The translations under genes were made by a program, and so were the position numbers. From contig CALBDO010000020.1 in the NCBI GenBank assembly GCA_937927515.1, positions 1 through 59,470 of the forward strand: a stretch of DNA of 59,470 bases, given 5' to 3'. Shown here piece by piece: positions 43,506 to 51,270 of this stretch (position 1 is the stretch's first letter; each line of letters starts with the position of its first letter). The notes under the pieces are model-generated. The model saw only the letters and a program-made list of their open reading frames with translations. It did not search any database and was not told where the DNA came from. Source of the stretch: Candidatus Kapaibacterium sp. Its GTDB lineage: Bacteria; Bacteroidota; Ignavibacteria; Kapaibacteriales; UBA2268.

Positions 43506-45668
43506 ATGTTACAAGTTTTACAACATCAGAGAACTGGGGAAGTTATTGTTGCAGAAGCTCCCGCACCTTTGTGTCCCGATGAAGGAATCTTGGTCGAAAA
43601 TCGTTGCTCAGTTATAAGTTCTGGAACGGAGAAAGCATCTGTTGAAACCGCAAAATTATCTCTAATAGAACGTGTACGACGCCAGCCGGAGGCAATTAAG
43701 ACAGTTATCGATAATTTAAAGAAAGAAGGCTTGAAATCCACAATCAATAAAGTTACGTCGAAACTTGATTCCTACAAGACTTTTGGGTATAGTTGTGCTG
43801 GCGTTGTTATCGAATCGCGCAGTGAATTTTTCGCTCCCGGTGATTATGTAGCTTGCGCTGGTGCTGGTTATGCAACGCATAGTGAAATTGTTGCAATTCC
43901 ACAAAATCTTGCTTGTAAAATTCCCGATGGTGTTTCATTCGAGAGTGCTGCATTTACAACTATCGGCGCAATAGCTTTGCAAGGTGTCCGCCAGGCGAAC
44001 CCTCGGATTGGAGAAAACGTTGCAGTGATTGGGTTGGGTCTTATAGGAATTATAACTGTGCAATTGCTCAAAGCAAATGGGTGCTTTGTTGTTGGTTTAG
44101 ATATTAGAGAGGATAATTTTGAATTGGTGCGTTCATTAGGTTGCAATTCAGCTTATTTGGCAAACGAAGAAAATATCCCAAATCTAATGGCATTTACAGA
44201 CGGTATGGGTTTTGATTCTGTTATTATAACTGCCAGTTCACTTAGCAATAGTCCCACCGAGCTTGCATTGAAAATTGTTAGAAAAAAAGGGCGGGTCGTG
44301 GTAGTGGGAAATGTTTCGATGAACATACCGCGTACTCCGTTTTACGAAAAAGAAGTTGAGTATACTATTGCTTGTAGCTACGGACCAGGTAGATATGATA
44401 AAAACTACGAGGAATATGGTATTGATTATCCTTTTCCCTATGTTCGATGGACAGAAAATAGAAATATGCAAGCTTTCTTGAAATTGGTAAAGGACGGGAA
44501 AGTTAACGTCGAAAAACTAATTACTCATAGATATTCAATTGAGAATGCTCCAAAAGCATACGACCTACTGTCGAATCCAAATGAAAAACTCATAGCTATA
44601 TTAATAGAATACAACAAAAGAGAGAAAAGTTTAGAAAGAACCGTTCAGGTAACGAATCGCGTCCCAAAAGATGGGAAGATAAAAGTTGGCTTTATTGGTG
44701 CTGGGAGTTTTGCTCAGTTTTATTTGTTACCAGCATTAAAGAATCTTGATGTCGATTTACATACTGTCTCCACTGCGACTTCGGCAAATGCTCTCTCGGT
44801 AGCAAAGCATTTTGGTTTTAAATACTCAACAACTGATTCACTATCCATTATCAAAAACCCGGAGATAGATGTTGTCTTTGTTGCTACAAGGCACGATACA
44901 CATTCACATTATGTATTGGAATGTATTAAATCTGGAAAACCGGTCTTTGTCGAAAAGCCACTTTGCATTAAAATAGAGGAACTCGAGGAGATTTCTTCGG
45001 CATACCAGCGAAGCCCAGTTCCCATTATGGTTGGCTTTAATCGTAGGTTCGCCGAGCCAATTCAATACATTAAAAAGATTATCGCTGATAGGACACAGCC
45101 GCTTGCGATGCATTATCGCATAAATGCTGGTGCAATACCACCTGACCATTGGATACAAAATCCCAATATCGGTGGTGGTAGAATTGTTGGGGAGGTATGT
45201 CATTTCATAGATACTATGGTGTTCCTTGCCGATAGCGAGCCAGTATCCATATTTGCCGATGCTATCTCTCACAATATGTCAAATTCACCGATAGAAGACA
45301 CTGTTGCAATAACAATGAAATTTCGAGATGGCTCTGTTGGTGTCGTTGAATATTTTGCCAATGGTAGTAAGAAATTAGAAAAGGAATATTTGGAAATTTT
45401 TTGGGAAAATAACACTGCTATATTGAATAATTTCGAAAAGATGTCGATATATAAATATAACAAAATTGAACAAAAAAAGTTTGATGGACGCAAAGGTCAT
45501 AAAGAGGAAATTAGCTTGGCAATAAATTACTTTCAAATGGGGAAAAGCCCTATTGATTTTTTTGGCATATATATTGTAACACTATCGACCTTCGCAGTTA
45601 AAGAATCATTGCGAAGAGGTGAAAAGGTTTTAATTTCAGAGATGTCGAAACTAAATATAGAGGAATGA
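43506..45668 (+). CDS. Bi-domain oxidoreductase: MDR dehydrogenase fused to Gfo/Idh/MocA
   Basis: A 720-residue fusion. Residues about 1-365 form a zinc-type alcohol dehydrogenase/threonine dehydrogenase-like MDR domain with GVVIESRS and the Rossmann loop GLGLIG; the catalytic Cys-Gly-His zinc set of classical ADH is not evident. Residues about 390-720 form a Gfo/Idh/MocA dehydrogenase with GFIGAGSFAQF and EKPLCIK, where Lys is the catalytic residue. Such fusions occur in polysaccharide loci with heparinase-like genes (family knowledge), which are absent here. The response regulator gene starts one base after its stop. Confidence 0.9.
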   Translation: MLQVLQHQRTGEVIVAEAPAPLCPDEGILVENRCSVISSGTEKASVETAKLSLIERVRRQPEAIKTVIDNLKKEGLKSTINKVTSKLDSYKTFGYSCAGVVIESRSEFFAPGDYVACAGAGYATHSEIVAIPQNLACKIPDGVSFESAAFTTIGAIALQGVRQANPRIGENVAVIGLGLIGIITVQLLKANGCFVVGLDIREDNFELVRSLGCNSAYLANEENIPNLMAFTDGMGFDSVIITASSLSNSPTELALKIVRKKGRVVVVGNVSMNIPRTPFYEKEVEYTIACSYGPGRYDKNYEEYGIDYPFPYVRWTENRNMQAFLKLVKDGKVNVEKLITHRYSIENAPKAYDLLSNPNEKLIAILIEYNKREKSLERTVQVTNRVPKDGKIKVGFIGAGSFAQFYLLPALKNLDVDLHTVSTATSANALSVAKHFGFKYSTTDSLSIIKNPEIDVVFVATRHDTHSHYVLECIKSGKPVFVEKPLCIKIEELEEISSAYQRSPVPIMVGFNRRFAEPIQYIKKIIADRTQPLAMHYRINAGAIPPDHWIQNPNIGGGRIVGEVCHFIDTMVFLADSEPVSIFADAISHNMSNSPIEDTVAITMKFRDGSVGVVEYFANGSKKLEKEYLEIFWENNTAILNNFEKMSIYKYNKIEQKKFDGRKGHKEEISLAINYFQMGKSPIDFFGIYIVTLSTFAVKESLRRGEKVLISEMSKLNIEE

Positions 45669-45669
45669 T

Positions 45670-46158
45670 ATGAGGAAACCTTTAATTTATGTTGTCGACG
45701 ACAATAAAATAACTGTAAAGCTGATGAAAAGATACCTTGAAGTAAATGGCTTCGAGGTAGGCGAAGCATACGACGGTGTGGAGTGCTTAGAGCTTGTACA
45801 AAAGCAAAAGCCCGACGCCATTGTACTCGATGTGATGATGCCCCGAATGGATGGTTACGAAACAGCGAAAAGGCTTAAAGAAAATCCCGACACGAAATTT
45901 ATTCCTATCGTGATTGTAACTGCACTTAATGATGTCCCAAATCAAGTGAAAGCAATAGAGAGCGGAGCAGATGATTTTCTGAGCAAACCAATAGAAGAAA
46001 AATTGCTAATTGCAAAGGTGCGCTTACTTTCGAATTTATCGCTTTACATGAATCGCGAAAAAAAACTAAGAGAGGTTGTCCTATCTTTGCAAAATAACGA
46101 AGTTACTTATAAAACAAAAACCGTTGATGAAATACTTGCAGAGGAAGGATTGTATTAG
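45670..46158 (+). CDS. Single-domain response regulator with short tail
   Basis: A 162-residue CheY/PleD-like receiver. VVDDNK supplies the acidic pocket, the phosphoacceptor Asp is in IVLDVMMPRMDG, and the conserved Lys is in FLSKPI. The tail of about 35 residues after the receiver (ending TVDEILAEEGLY) has no known output domain. It follows the fused oxidoreductase by one base. No histidine kinase is in the window. A role in chemotaxis or an adaptor role is possible but unproven. Confidence 0.88.
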   Translation: MRKPLIYVVDDNKITVKLMKRYLEVNGFEVGEAYDGVECLELVQKQKPDAIVLDVMMPRMDGYETAKRLKENPDTKFIPIVIVTALNDVPNQVKAIESGADDFLSKPIEEKLLIAKVRLLSNLSLYMNREKKLREVVLSLQNNEVTYKTKTVDEILAEEGLY

Positions 46159-46231
46159 TAGCTAAAATTTTAAATCTTAACATTACGTTCTGCAACAACT
46201 TCCACAATCAACTTGAATTTAAGAGGTTGTA

Positions 46232-46540
46232 TTACCATTTCAAGCTATTGGCTTCGTCGACGTATACAGTCTGTTTCTGACGGAAGAGAGCTAAAACAAT
46301 GGCTAATCCTATAGTAGCCTCGCCAGCAGCAATCGCCATAATGAAAAATACGAATATCTGACCAGCAACATCCCCTAAGAAAGCAGAGAAGGAAACGAAT
46401 GTTAAATTCACAGAATTAAGCATTAATTCTATCGACATAAAAACAACGATTGCATTTCTCCTAGTAAGTACACCAACTGTTCCAATCGAGAATAAAATCG
46501 CAGATAAAATTAAATAAAATTCTAAAGGAATAGTGTTCAT
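46232..46540 (-). CDS. nuoK: NADH-quinone oxidoreductase subunit K
   Basis: Membrane-arm subunit of complex I, 102 residues, three TM helices. [29 protein letters not shown] includes the conserved Glu in the second helix (IELMLN), and [17 protein letters not shown] in the third carries the second functional Glu. It follows nuoJ with a 9-base gap. The rest of the nuo genes are not on either side. Confidence 0.95.
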   Translation of the reverse strand: MNTIPLEFYLILSAILFSIGTVGVLTRRNAIVVFMSIELMLNSVNLTFVSFSAFLGDVAGQIFVFFIMAIAAGEATIGLAIVLALFRQKQTVYVDEANSLKW

Positions 46541-46549
46541 AATCCACTC

Positions 46550-47083
46550 CTATTCAACTTTCCTTTTAGCAAGGACAATTGCCCCTATTATTGCTGATAT
46601 TAGAAGTATGCCAACAATTTCAAACGGCACTAAATAGTTCGAAAATAGGCTTTTGCCAATGAACTGGGCTGTACCAATTACAGCTGAATCTTGGTGAAGG
46701 TTAGAATTAAAACTATTTGGAATGAGAATAGCCACAATGATTTGAATAATAAAAGCAATGCCCAATGTTATAGCAATAGCCTTGCGGACATCGAATTTTT
46801 CGCTCAGTCTTTCTTCGTTGGATAAGTTTAATAGCATAATCACAAAAACAACAAGAACCATTATAGCACCAGCGTAAACAAGGACCTGAATTACTGCAAC
46901 AAATTGAGCATTCAATGTTAAATACAAGCCAGCAAGCATAAAGAAATGAAATATTAAAGCGAATGCGCTTCGTACGGGATTACGACTTGAAATTGTAACA
47001 ATTGCGCTTGCAACTGCTAAAACGGATAAAATCCCAAAGAAAAAATATAACCAGCCCACTTCTTTTAGTGCAAAGTAAAACAA
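46550..47083 (-). CDS. nuoJ: NADH-quinone oxidoreductase subunit J
   Basis: Membrane-arm subunit of complex I, 177 residues, five TM helices. SSRNPVRSAFALI and VQVLVYAGAIMVLVVFVIML (QVLVYAGAIMVL) are the family's conserved second and third helices. The start is uncertain: TTG 47083 or GTG 47059, with no ATG nearby. nuoJ and nuoK stand alone between an upstream ispD on the other strand and a downstream response regulator, which is unusual for complex I genes. Confidence 0.93.
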   Translation of the reverse strand: MFYFALKEVGWLYFFFGILSVLAVASAIVTISSRNPVRSAFALIFHFFMLAGLYLTLNAQFVAVIQVLVYAGAIMVLVVFVIMLLNLSNEERLSEKFDVRKAIAITLGIAFIIQIIVAILIPNSFNSNLHQDSAVIGTAQFIGKSLFSNYLVPFEIVGILLISAIIGAIVLAKRKVE

Positions 47084-47116
47084 AAAACGAAATTAAGAAA
47101 AAAATTATTTTTTGAC

Positions 47117-47124
47117 TAATTTTG
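47117..47124 (+). promoter_or_regulatory. Putative Bacteroidota-type -7 box (TAATTTTG) before ispD
   Basis: TAATTTTG ends 21 bases before the ispD ATG. A -33 element is not clear. It is the third occurrence of CTAATTTTG 21-24 bases before a start codon in this window. Confidence 0.35.
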
Positions 47125-47145
47125 AAGTTCAAATTTTACTTTGAG

Positions 47146-47832
47146 ATGAAATTTGCATTAATATTAACAGCGGCAGGAATTGGGAAAAGAATACAAACAC
47201 CAATTCCTAAGCAATTTCACAGCATTAAAGGGAAAGAAATCTTTTTATTCACACTCGAAAGATTGACCAATTTTTTTGCATTCGATGTAATTGCAATAAC
47301 TTATCCAACGCAACATTTTAAATTAATGCTTCATTTGTTGCAAAAATACCAATTCAACAATATTGAACTAATCGAAGGTGGCATCGAAAGATTCCACTCA
47401 GTTTTAAATGCTTTAAAGAACGATAAAATTAAATCGACTGATTTTGTTTTTGTGCACGATGCTGTTAGACCGTTCGTAACTAAAGACTTGTTAGTAAGAT
47501 TATACGACAATGTATTGAAATTTAATGCAGTAGCCCCGGGGATACCAATAAAAGATACCTTGAAGGAAGTTGATAGCGAAGGGATGATTGAAAAAACAAT
47601 CGATAGAAGCAAACTTGTAGCTATACAAACGCCACAAGCATTCAAGACATCGTTGCTTTTGTTGGCTTACGAAAAAGCAATTAATGATGGCAAGATATTT
47701 ACCGACGACGCTGGGGTTGTCGAAAATTATGGCCATAAAGTGAAATTTATCGAAGGCGAAGAAGTGAATATCAAGATTACGACTCCAAGCGATTTGCTTT
47801 ATGCTGAGTTTCTTGCCTTGCATAATTATTAA
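47146..47832 (+). CDS. ispD: 2-C-methyl-D-erythritol 4-phosphate cytidylyltransferase
   Basis: Second committed step of the MEP isoprenoid pathway, CTP plus MEP to CDP-ME, 228 residues from ATG 47146. The CTP-binding loop is LTAAGIGKRI and the downstream VHDAVRPF, PGIPIKDTLK and TDDAGVVENYG segments are typical. Upstream TTG 47122 is a weaker start. The response-regulator gene follows after 16 bases. Confidence 0.92.
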   Translation: MKFALILTAAGIGKRIQTPIPKQFHSIKGKEIFLFTLERLTNFFAFDVIAITYPTQHFKLMLHLLQKYQFNNIELIEGGIERFHSVLNALKNDKIKSTDFVFVHDAVRPFVTKDLLVRLYDNVLKFNAVAPGIPIKDTLKEVDSEGMIEKTIDRSKLVAIQTPQAFKTSLLLLAYEKAINDGKIFTDDAGVVENYGHKVKFIEGEEVNIKITTPSDLLYAEFLALHNY

Positions 47833-47848
47833 CTTAAATGTAATTAAT

Positions 47849-49312
47849 ATGGAAAAAAAACAAGAAAACGCAAAGAAAGGAAACCTTTTGATAGTCGACG
47901 ATGATATCAATTTCTTAAAACTTCTCGAGGTACAACTCAAGAAGCATTTCAATATAGTTTGTGCACGAAGTGGACCCGAAGCTTTGGAAATTATTCAAAA
48001 AGGGTTTGTCCCTGGAGTAATACTCAGCGATTTAAATATGCCAATTATGAACGGAATTGAATTTTTGAAAGAAACGATGAAGTATGTTCCTCACGCAATT
48101 CGAATCATACTCTCTGCTTATGCTAATCCACAGGAAATCATATCTGCTATTAACCAAAGTCGCGCTTATATGTATTTGATGAAGCCTGTAGACCAATTAC
48201 AATTAATTCAAATAATAAAAAATGCTTTCGAGACTCATAGTTTAATTGTTAGGAACAACCAACTACTTGAAACATTAAAAAAGATTGGCATTACAGAGGC
48301 AAAAGAAGTAGAAGTAATAACAAAGAGCCCACAGCAGCAAATTGCCCAAAAAGTAGCAACAGAATTCGTTTCTGCTCTACAAAAAATTCTCTCCTTTTCT
48401 GAAAAATACTACTTTACGAACCATACATCCTATGTTGTTGCTATATCCAAAGCTTTGGCAGAGGCGTTGAAGTTCAGCGACAGAACAATCGAGGAGATTG
48501 TTATTGCTGCTTCGCTCATTAATATTACAACTTTAGCTATGCCAAAACGATTTCATCTGTACGACCCATACGATTTGGAACAGGCAGACAGGAAATTCTA
48601 TTACAAACTTTTTACCGAAACAATCGGGTGCTTGGAGACTGTTTCTACTATTAAAGGTTCGGTAACTATCCTTTCGCAAATTTGGGAGAATCGTGCTGGT
48701 AGCGGGGGACCCAAGCAGATTGAGGGAATCAATTTTTTGCCCGAAGCTCAGGTTATTTCAATTGCAAATCTCTACCATAATAAAGTCTATAGAATACAAC
48801 CTTTCCACGCCCCAAAGCTCGAAGAAGATGGCTTGGTGGTGCAAACAAAAGAAGAAACATTCGAGAGACACAACGAAGCAATTAAATTTTTCTATCGCAG
48901 GGCAAATTGGTATGAAAACGACATAATCAACACTTTCCAAGACATGGTAAAAAAACGTGCCATCCCAGAATTGATATTCCCCAAAACTAACTTAGTGTTG
49001 AGAAATTTTGATTTGCGAACATATAAATCTTTGGAAGCTGAGGATGTTTTGTTCGAAGATAAAATTGAAGAAAAAAGCGAGCCAGCTGCCGAAGAACCTC
49101 AGACGCTCGAAAGGGAAATACGCGTTGAAAAATTGAAGCCTGGGATGATTGTAGCTCAGAACGTTGTGACAAAAACCGGGGTTCTAATTGTCCGACAAGA
49201 CAATAAACTTGATGAAGTGTTGGTGGATAATATTAAATATTTAGCCGAGGCAGGTCTTATACCTAATGTAATTTCTGTTTACGTGATTCCACCGCCAAAG
49301 GCTTCCGGATAG
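47849..49312 (+). CDS. Response regulator with degenerate HD-GYP-like output domain
   Basis: A 487-residue protein from ATG 47849. Receiver domain (about 10-125): VDDD acidic pocket, phosphoacceptor Asp61 in SDLNMP, Lys112. Residues about 165-320 follow the HD-GYP outline: the His in NHTSYV (192) is kept, but the HD dyad is ASLINITT (Ile224, Asn225) and GYP is GGP (286-288), so phosphodiesterase activity on cyclic di-GMP is unlikely. A C-terminal segment (LKPGMIVAQNVVTKTGVLIV, about 440-460) resembles the tail domain found next to HD-GYP proteins. It might bind a nucleotide or a protein instead. Confidence 0.85.
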   Translation: MEKKQENAKKGNLLIVDDDINFLKLLEVQLKKHFNIVCARSGPEALEIIQKGFVPGVILSDLNMPIMNGIEFLKETMKYVPHAIRIILSAYANPQEIISAINQSRAYMYLMKPVDQLQLIQIIKNAFETHSLIVRNNQLLETLKKIGITEAKEVEVITKSPQQQIAQKVATEFVSALQKILSFSEKYYFTNHTSYVVAISKALAEALKFSDRTIEEIVIAASLINITTLAMPKRFHLYDPYDLEQADRKFYYKLFTETIGCLETVSTIKGSVTILSQIWENRAGSGGPKQIEGINFLPEAQVISIANLYHNKVYRIQPFHAPKLEEDGLVVQTKEETFERHNEAIKFFYRRANWYENDIINTFQDMVKKRAIPELIFPKTNLVLRNFDLRTYKSLEAEDVLFEDKIEEKSEPAAEEPQTLEREIRVEKLKPGMIVAQNVVTKTGVLIVRQDNKLDEVLVDNIKYLAEAGLIPNVISVYVIPPPKASG

Positions 49313-49341
49313 AGGAATTAAAACAGTCTTTGTGTGAGATT

Positions 49342-50115
49342 ATGTTAAGTTTGCAAGAAGCTTATGAATTGTTTGATTATTTAGTCGTTGCCCACAGAGG
49401 TGCAAGTGGAACTGCCCCAGAGAATACGCTTGCATCATTCCAAAAAGCCATTGAAGATGGTGCACACCTCATCGAGATGGATGTGCAGGCAACAGCCGAT
49501 GGTATCCCAATCGTTTTTCACGACAAGGGAATTAGCAGAACTACAAATGGTCGTGGGTTGGCAAGTAGATTGAAATATGATGATTTAAGACAATTCGACA
49601 GTGGTTTTTGGTTTGGTAATGAATTCAAAGGCGAGCACATCCCCACCCTCGAAGAAGTTCTGAGCTTTCTATCTGGAAAAATATTGTTAAACATCGAACT
49701 TAAGAATTTGGGCACACAGTCCCAGTTTATTTTGGAAGAAATATTCCACCTGCTCGAAAAGTATGACTTTTCAGACAAAGTCGTGATTTCTTCTTTTTAC
49801 TACAATGAATTAGAATTAGCAAAAAAAATTAATCCGCGCATCCCTATTGCTCCGATTAGGCTCCCAAAGGACACTACTTTACCGTCGAAATTAAAAGAAA
49901 GACTCGATTGCGAAGGCTTTGTATGCAGTATAGAAGAAATTTCAAAGGAGATTATTGATGATGCTCAAAGATGCAATCTTTTTGTTGGGGTTTATTCAGT
50001 CGACTTTGAAAACCAACTTGATTACGTGATTTCCCACGGAGTAAAGGCTATTGTAACAAATTATCCAAAAGAAATACGTCAGTTATTAGCAAGCAAGTAC
50101 AAAGCAAGAGTCTAA
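49342..50115 (+). CDS. Glycerophosphodiester phosphodiesterase family protein
   Basis: A 257-residue GDPD/PI-PLC-like TIM barrel that hydrolyses glycerophosphodiesters to glycerol-3-phosphate and an alcohol. Catalytic residues are in AHRGASGTAPENTLAS (His and Arg, then Glu) and IEMDVQATADG (Glu, Asp), with FHD later. There is no signal peptide, so it is probably cytoplasmic (UgpQ-like). ATG 49342 is preferred over TTG 49330. It follows the degenerate HD-GYP regulator after 29 bases. Confidence 0.92.
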   Translation: MLSLQEAYELFDYLVVAHRGASGTAPENTLASFQKAIEDGAHLIEMDVQATADGIPIVFHDKGISRTTNGRGLASRLKYDDLRQFDSGFWFGNEFKGEHIPTLEEVLSFLSGKILLNIELKNLGTQSQFILEEIFHLLEKYDFSDKVVISSFYYNELELAKKINPRIPIAPIRLPKDTTLPSKLKERLDCEGFVCSIEEISKEIIDDAQRCNLFVGVYSVDFENQLDYVISHGVKAIVTNYPKEIRQLLASKYKARV

Positions 50116-50199
50116 ATATTACCTTAAAGAAAATCACCGGAGAAATGTTTCAATTTTACATTGTATCTATCGTCAATAAAACTTTAAATTCAGTCGATT

Positions 50200-51189
50200 A
50201 TGGACGTAAAAGAAAAAGATTTAGAAACATTAGAGTTGTTTTCCAAAGCAATAAAGGAAATCCACAAAGAAGTTGAAAAGGTTATCGTTGGGCAGAAAGA
50301 GATAATCAATCAATTACTTGTTGCTCTTTTTTCCCGAGGCAATTGTCTTCTGATTGGTGTTCCTGGTTTGGCAAAGACTTTAATGATACGAACTCTTGCC
50401 TCTGCAATGGATTTGAAATTTAGTCGAATTCAATTCACTCCAGATTTGATGCCATCGGATATTACTGGAACTGAAATCATCGAAGAGAATATTACCACTG
50501 GAACGAAAAGTTTTAAATTTGTTAAAGGACCTGTATTTGCAAACATCGTCCTCGCTGATGAAATTAACAGAACTCCACCGAAGACCCAATCGGCACTACT
50601 CGAGGCGATGCAAGAACACGAAGTGACGGCGGCAGGGGTTACTTACAAGCTTTCTGAACCATTTTTTGTGCTTGCTACACAAAATCCTATTGAACAGGAA
50701 GGGACCTATCCACTGCCAGAGGCACAATTGGATAGATTTATGTTCAATCTTTGGTTGGATTACCCAAATTTCGAAGAGGAAGTGCAAATTGTAAATTCAA
50801 CAACTACGCTTTATAGCCCAAATGTAGAAAAAATACTCTCGGCAGCACAAATCATTGAATTTCAGGACTTAGTCCGAAAAATTCCCGTAGCTCCGAATGT
50901 TGTTAACTATGCTGTACGGCTTGCTCGAGCAACTAGACCAAATGGCGAAGCACCAAAGATAATAAATGATTATGTTCGTTACGGCGCCGGACCACGAGCC
51001 TCGCAGTATTTAATTCTTGGTGCAAAAGCAATGGCTGCGATGCAAGGGCGGACAACCCCCGATATCGATGACGTGCGCTCGGTTGCTCTTCCCGTACTTC
51101 GCCATAGGCTTGTGACCAACTTTAATGCCGAAGCAGAAAATGTCTCCACTGCCGAAATTGTCGAGCAATTACTCAACCAAATTAAATAA
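50200..51189 (+). CDS. MoxR-family AAA+ ATPase
   Basis: A 329-residue AAA_3 ATPase. The Walker A loop is GVPGLAKT (53-60), Walker B LADEINRTPPKTQSAL, followed by sensor-1 ATQNP and the MoxR motif EGTYPLPEAQLDRF. MoxR proteins act as chaperones for metal or VWA-domain clients, usually beside DUF58 and VWA genes, which are not here. A VWA-OmpA protein is encoded 13 kb away, but no link can be inferred from position. Confidence 0.93.
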   Translation: MDVKEKDLETLELFSKAIKEIHKEVEKVIVGQKEIINQLLVALFSRGNCLLIGVPGLAKTLMIRTLASAMDLKFSRIQFTPDLMPSDITGTEIIEENITTGTKSFKFVKGPVFANIVLADEINRTPPKTQSALLEAMQEHEVTAAGVTYKLSEPFFVLATQNPIEQEGTYPLPEAQLDRFMFNLWLDYPNFEEEVQIVNSTTTLYSPNVEKILSAAQIIEFQDLVRKIPVAPNVVNYAVRLARATRPNGEAPKIINDYVRYGAGPRASQYLILGAKAMAAMQGRTTPDIDDVRSVALPVLRHRLVTNFNAEAENVSTAEIVEQLLNQIK

Positions 51190-51251
51190 TTCTTCGGGTA
51201 ATTAAGTAAATCTCTTGAAATATTACTCGGACAAAATTTCTACTTTGTGAG

Positions 51252-51270
51252 AGAGCCAATGGTCGGCTCT
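51252..51270. other. Hairpin over a convergent gene end
   Basis: AGAGCC (51252-51257) and GGCTCT (51265-51270) make a 6-bp stem with a 7-base loop that includes part of the spoVR stop codon. No T tract follows on either strand. It resembles the hairpin at 11708-11725 in position and could be a bidirectional 3' end. Confidence 0.35.
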
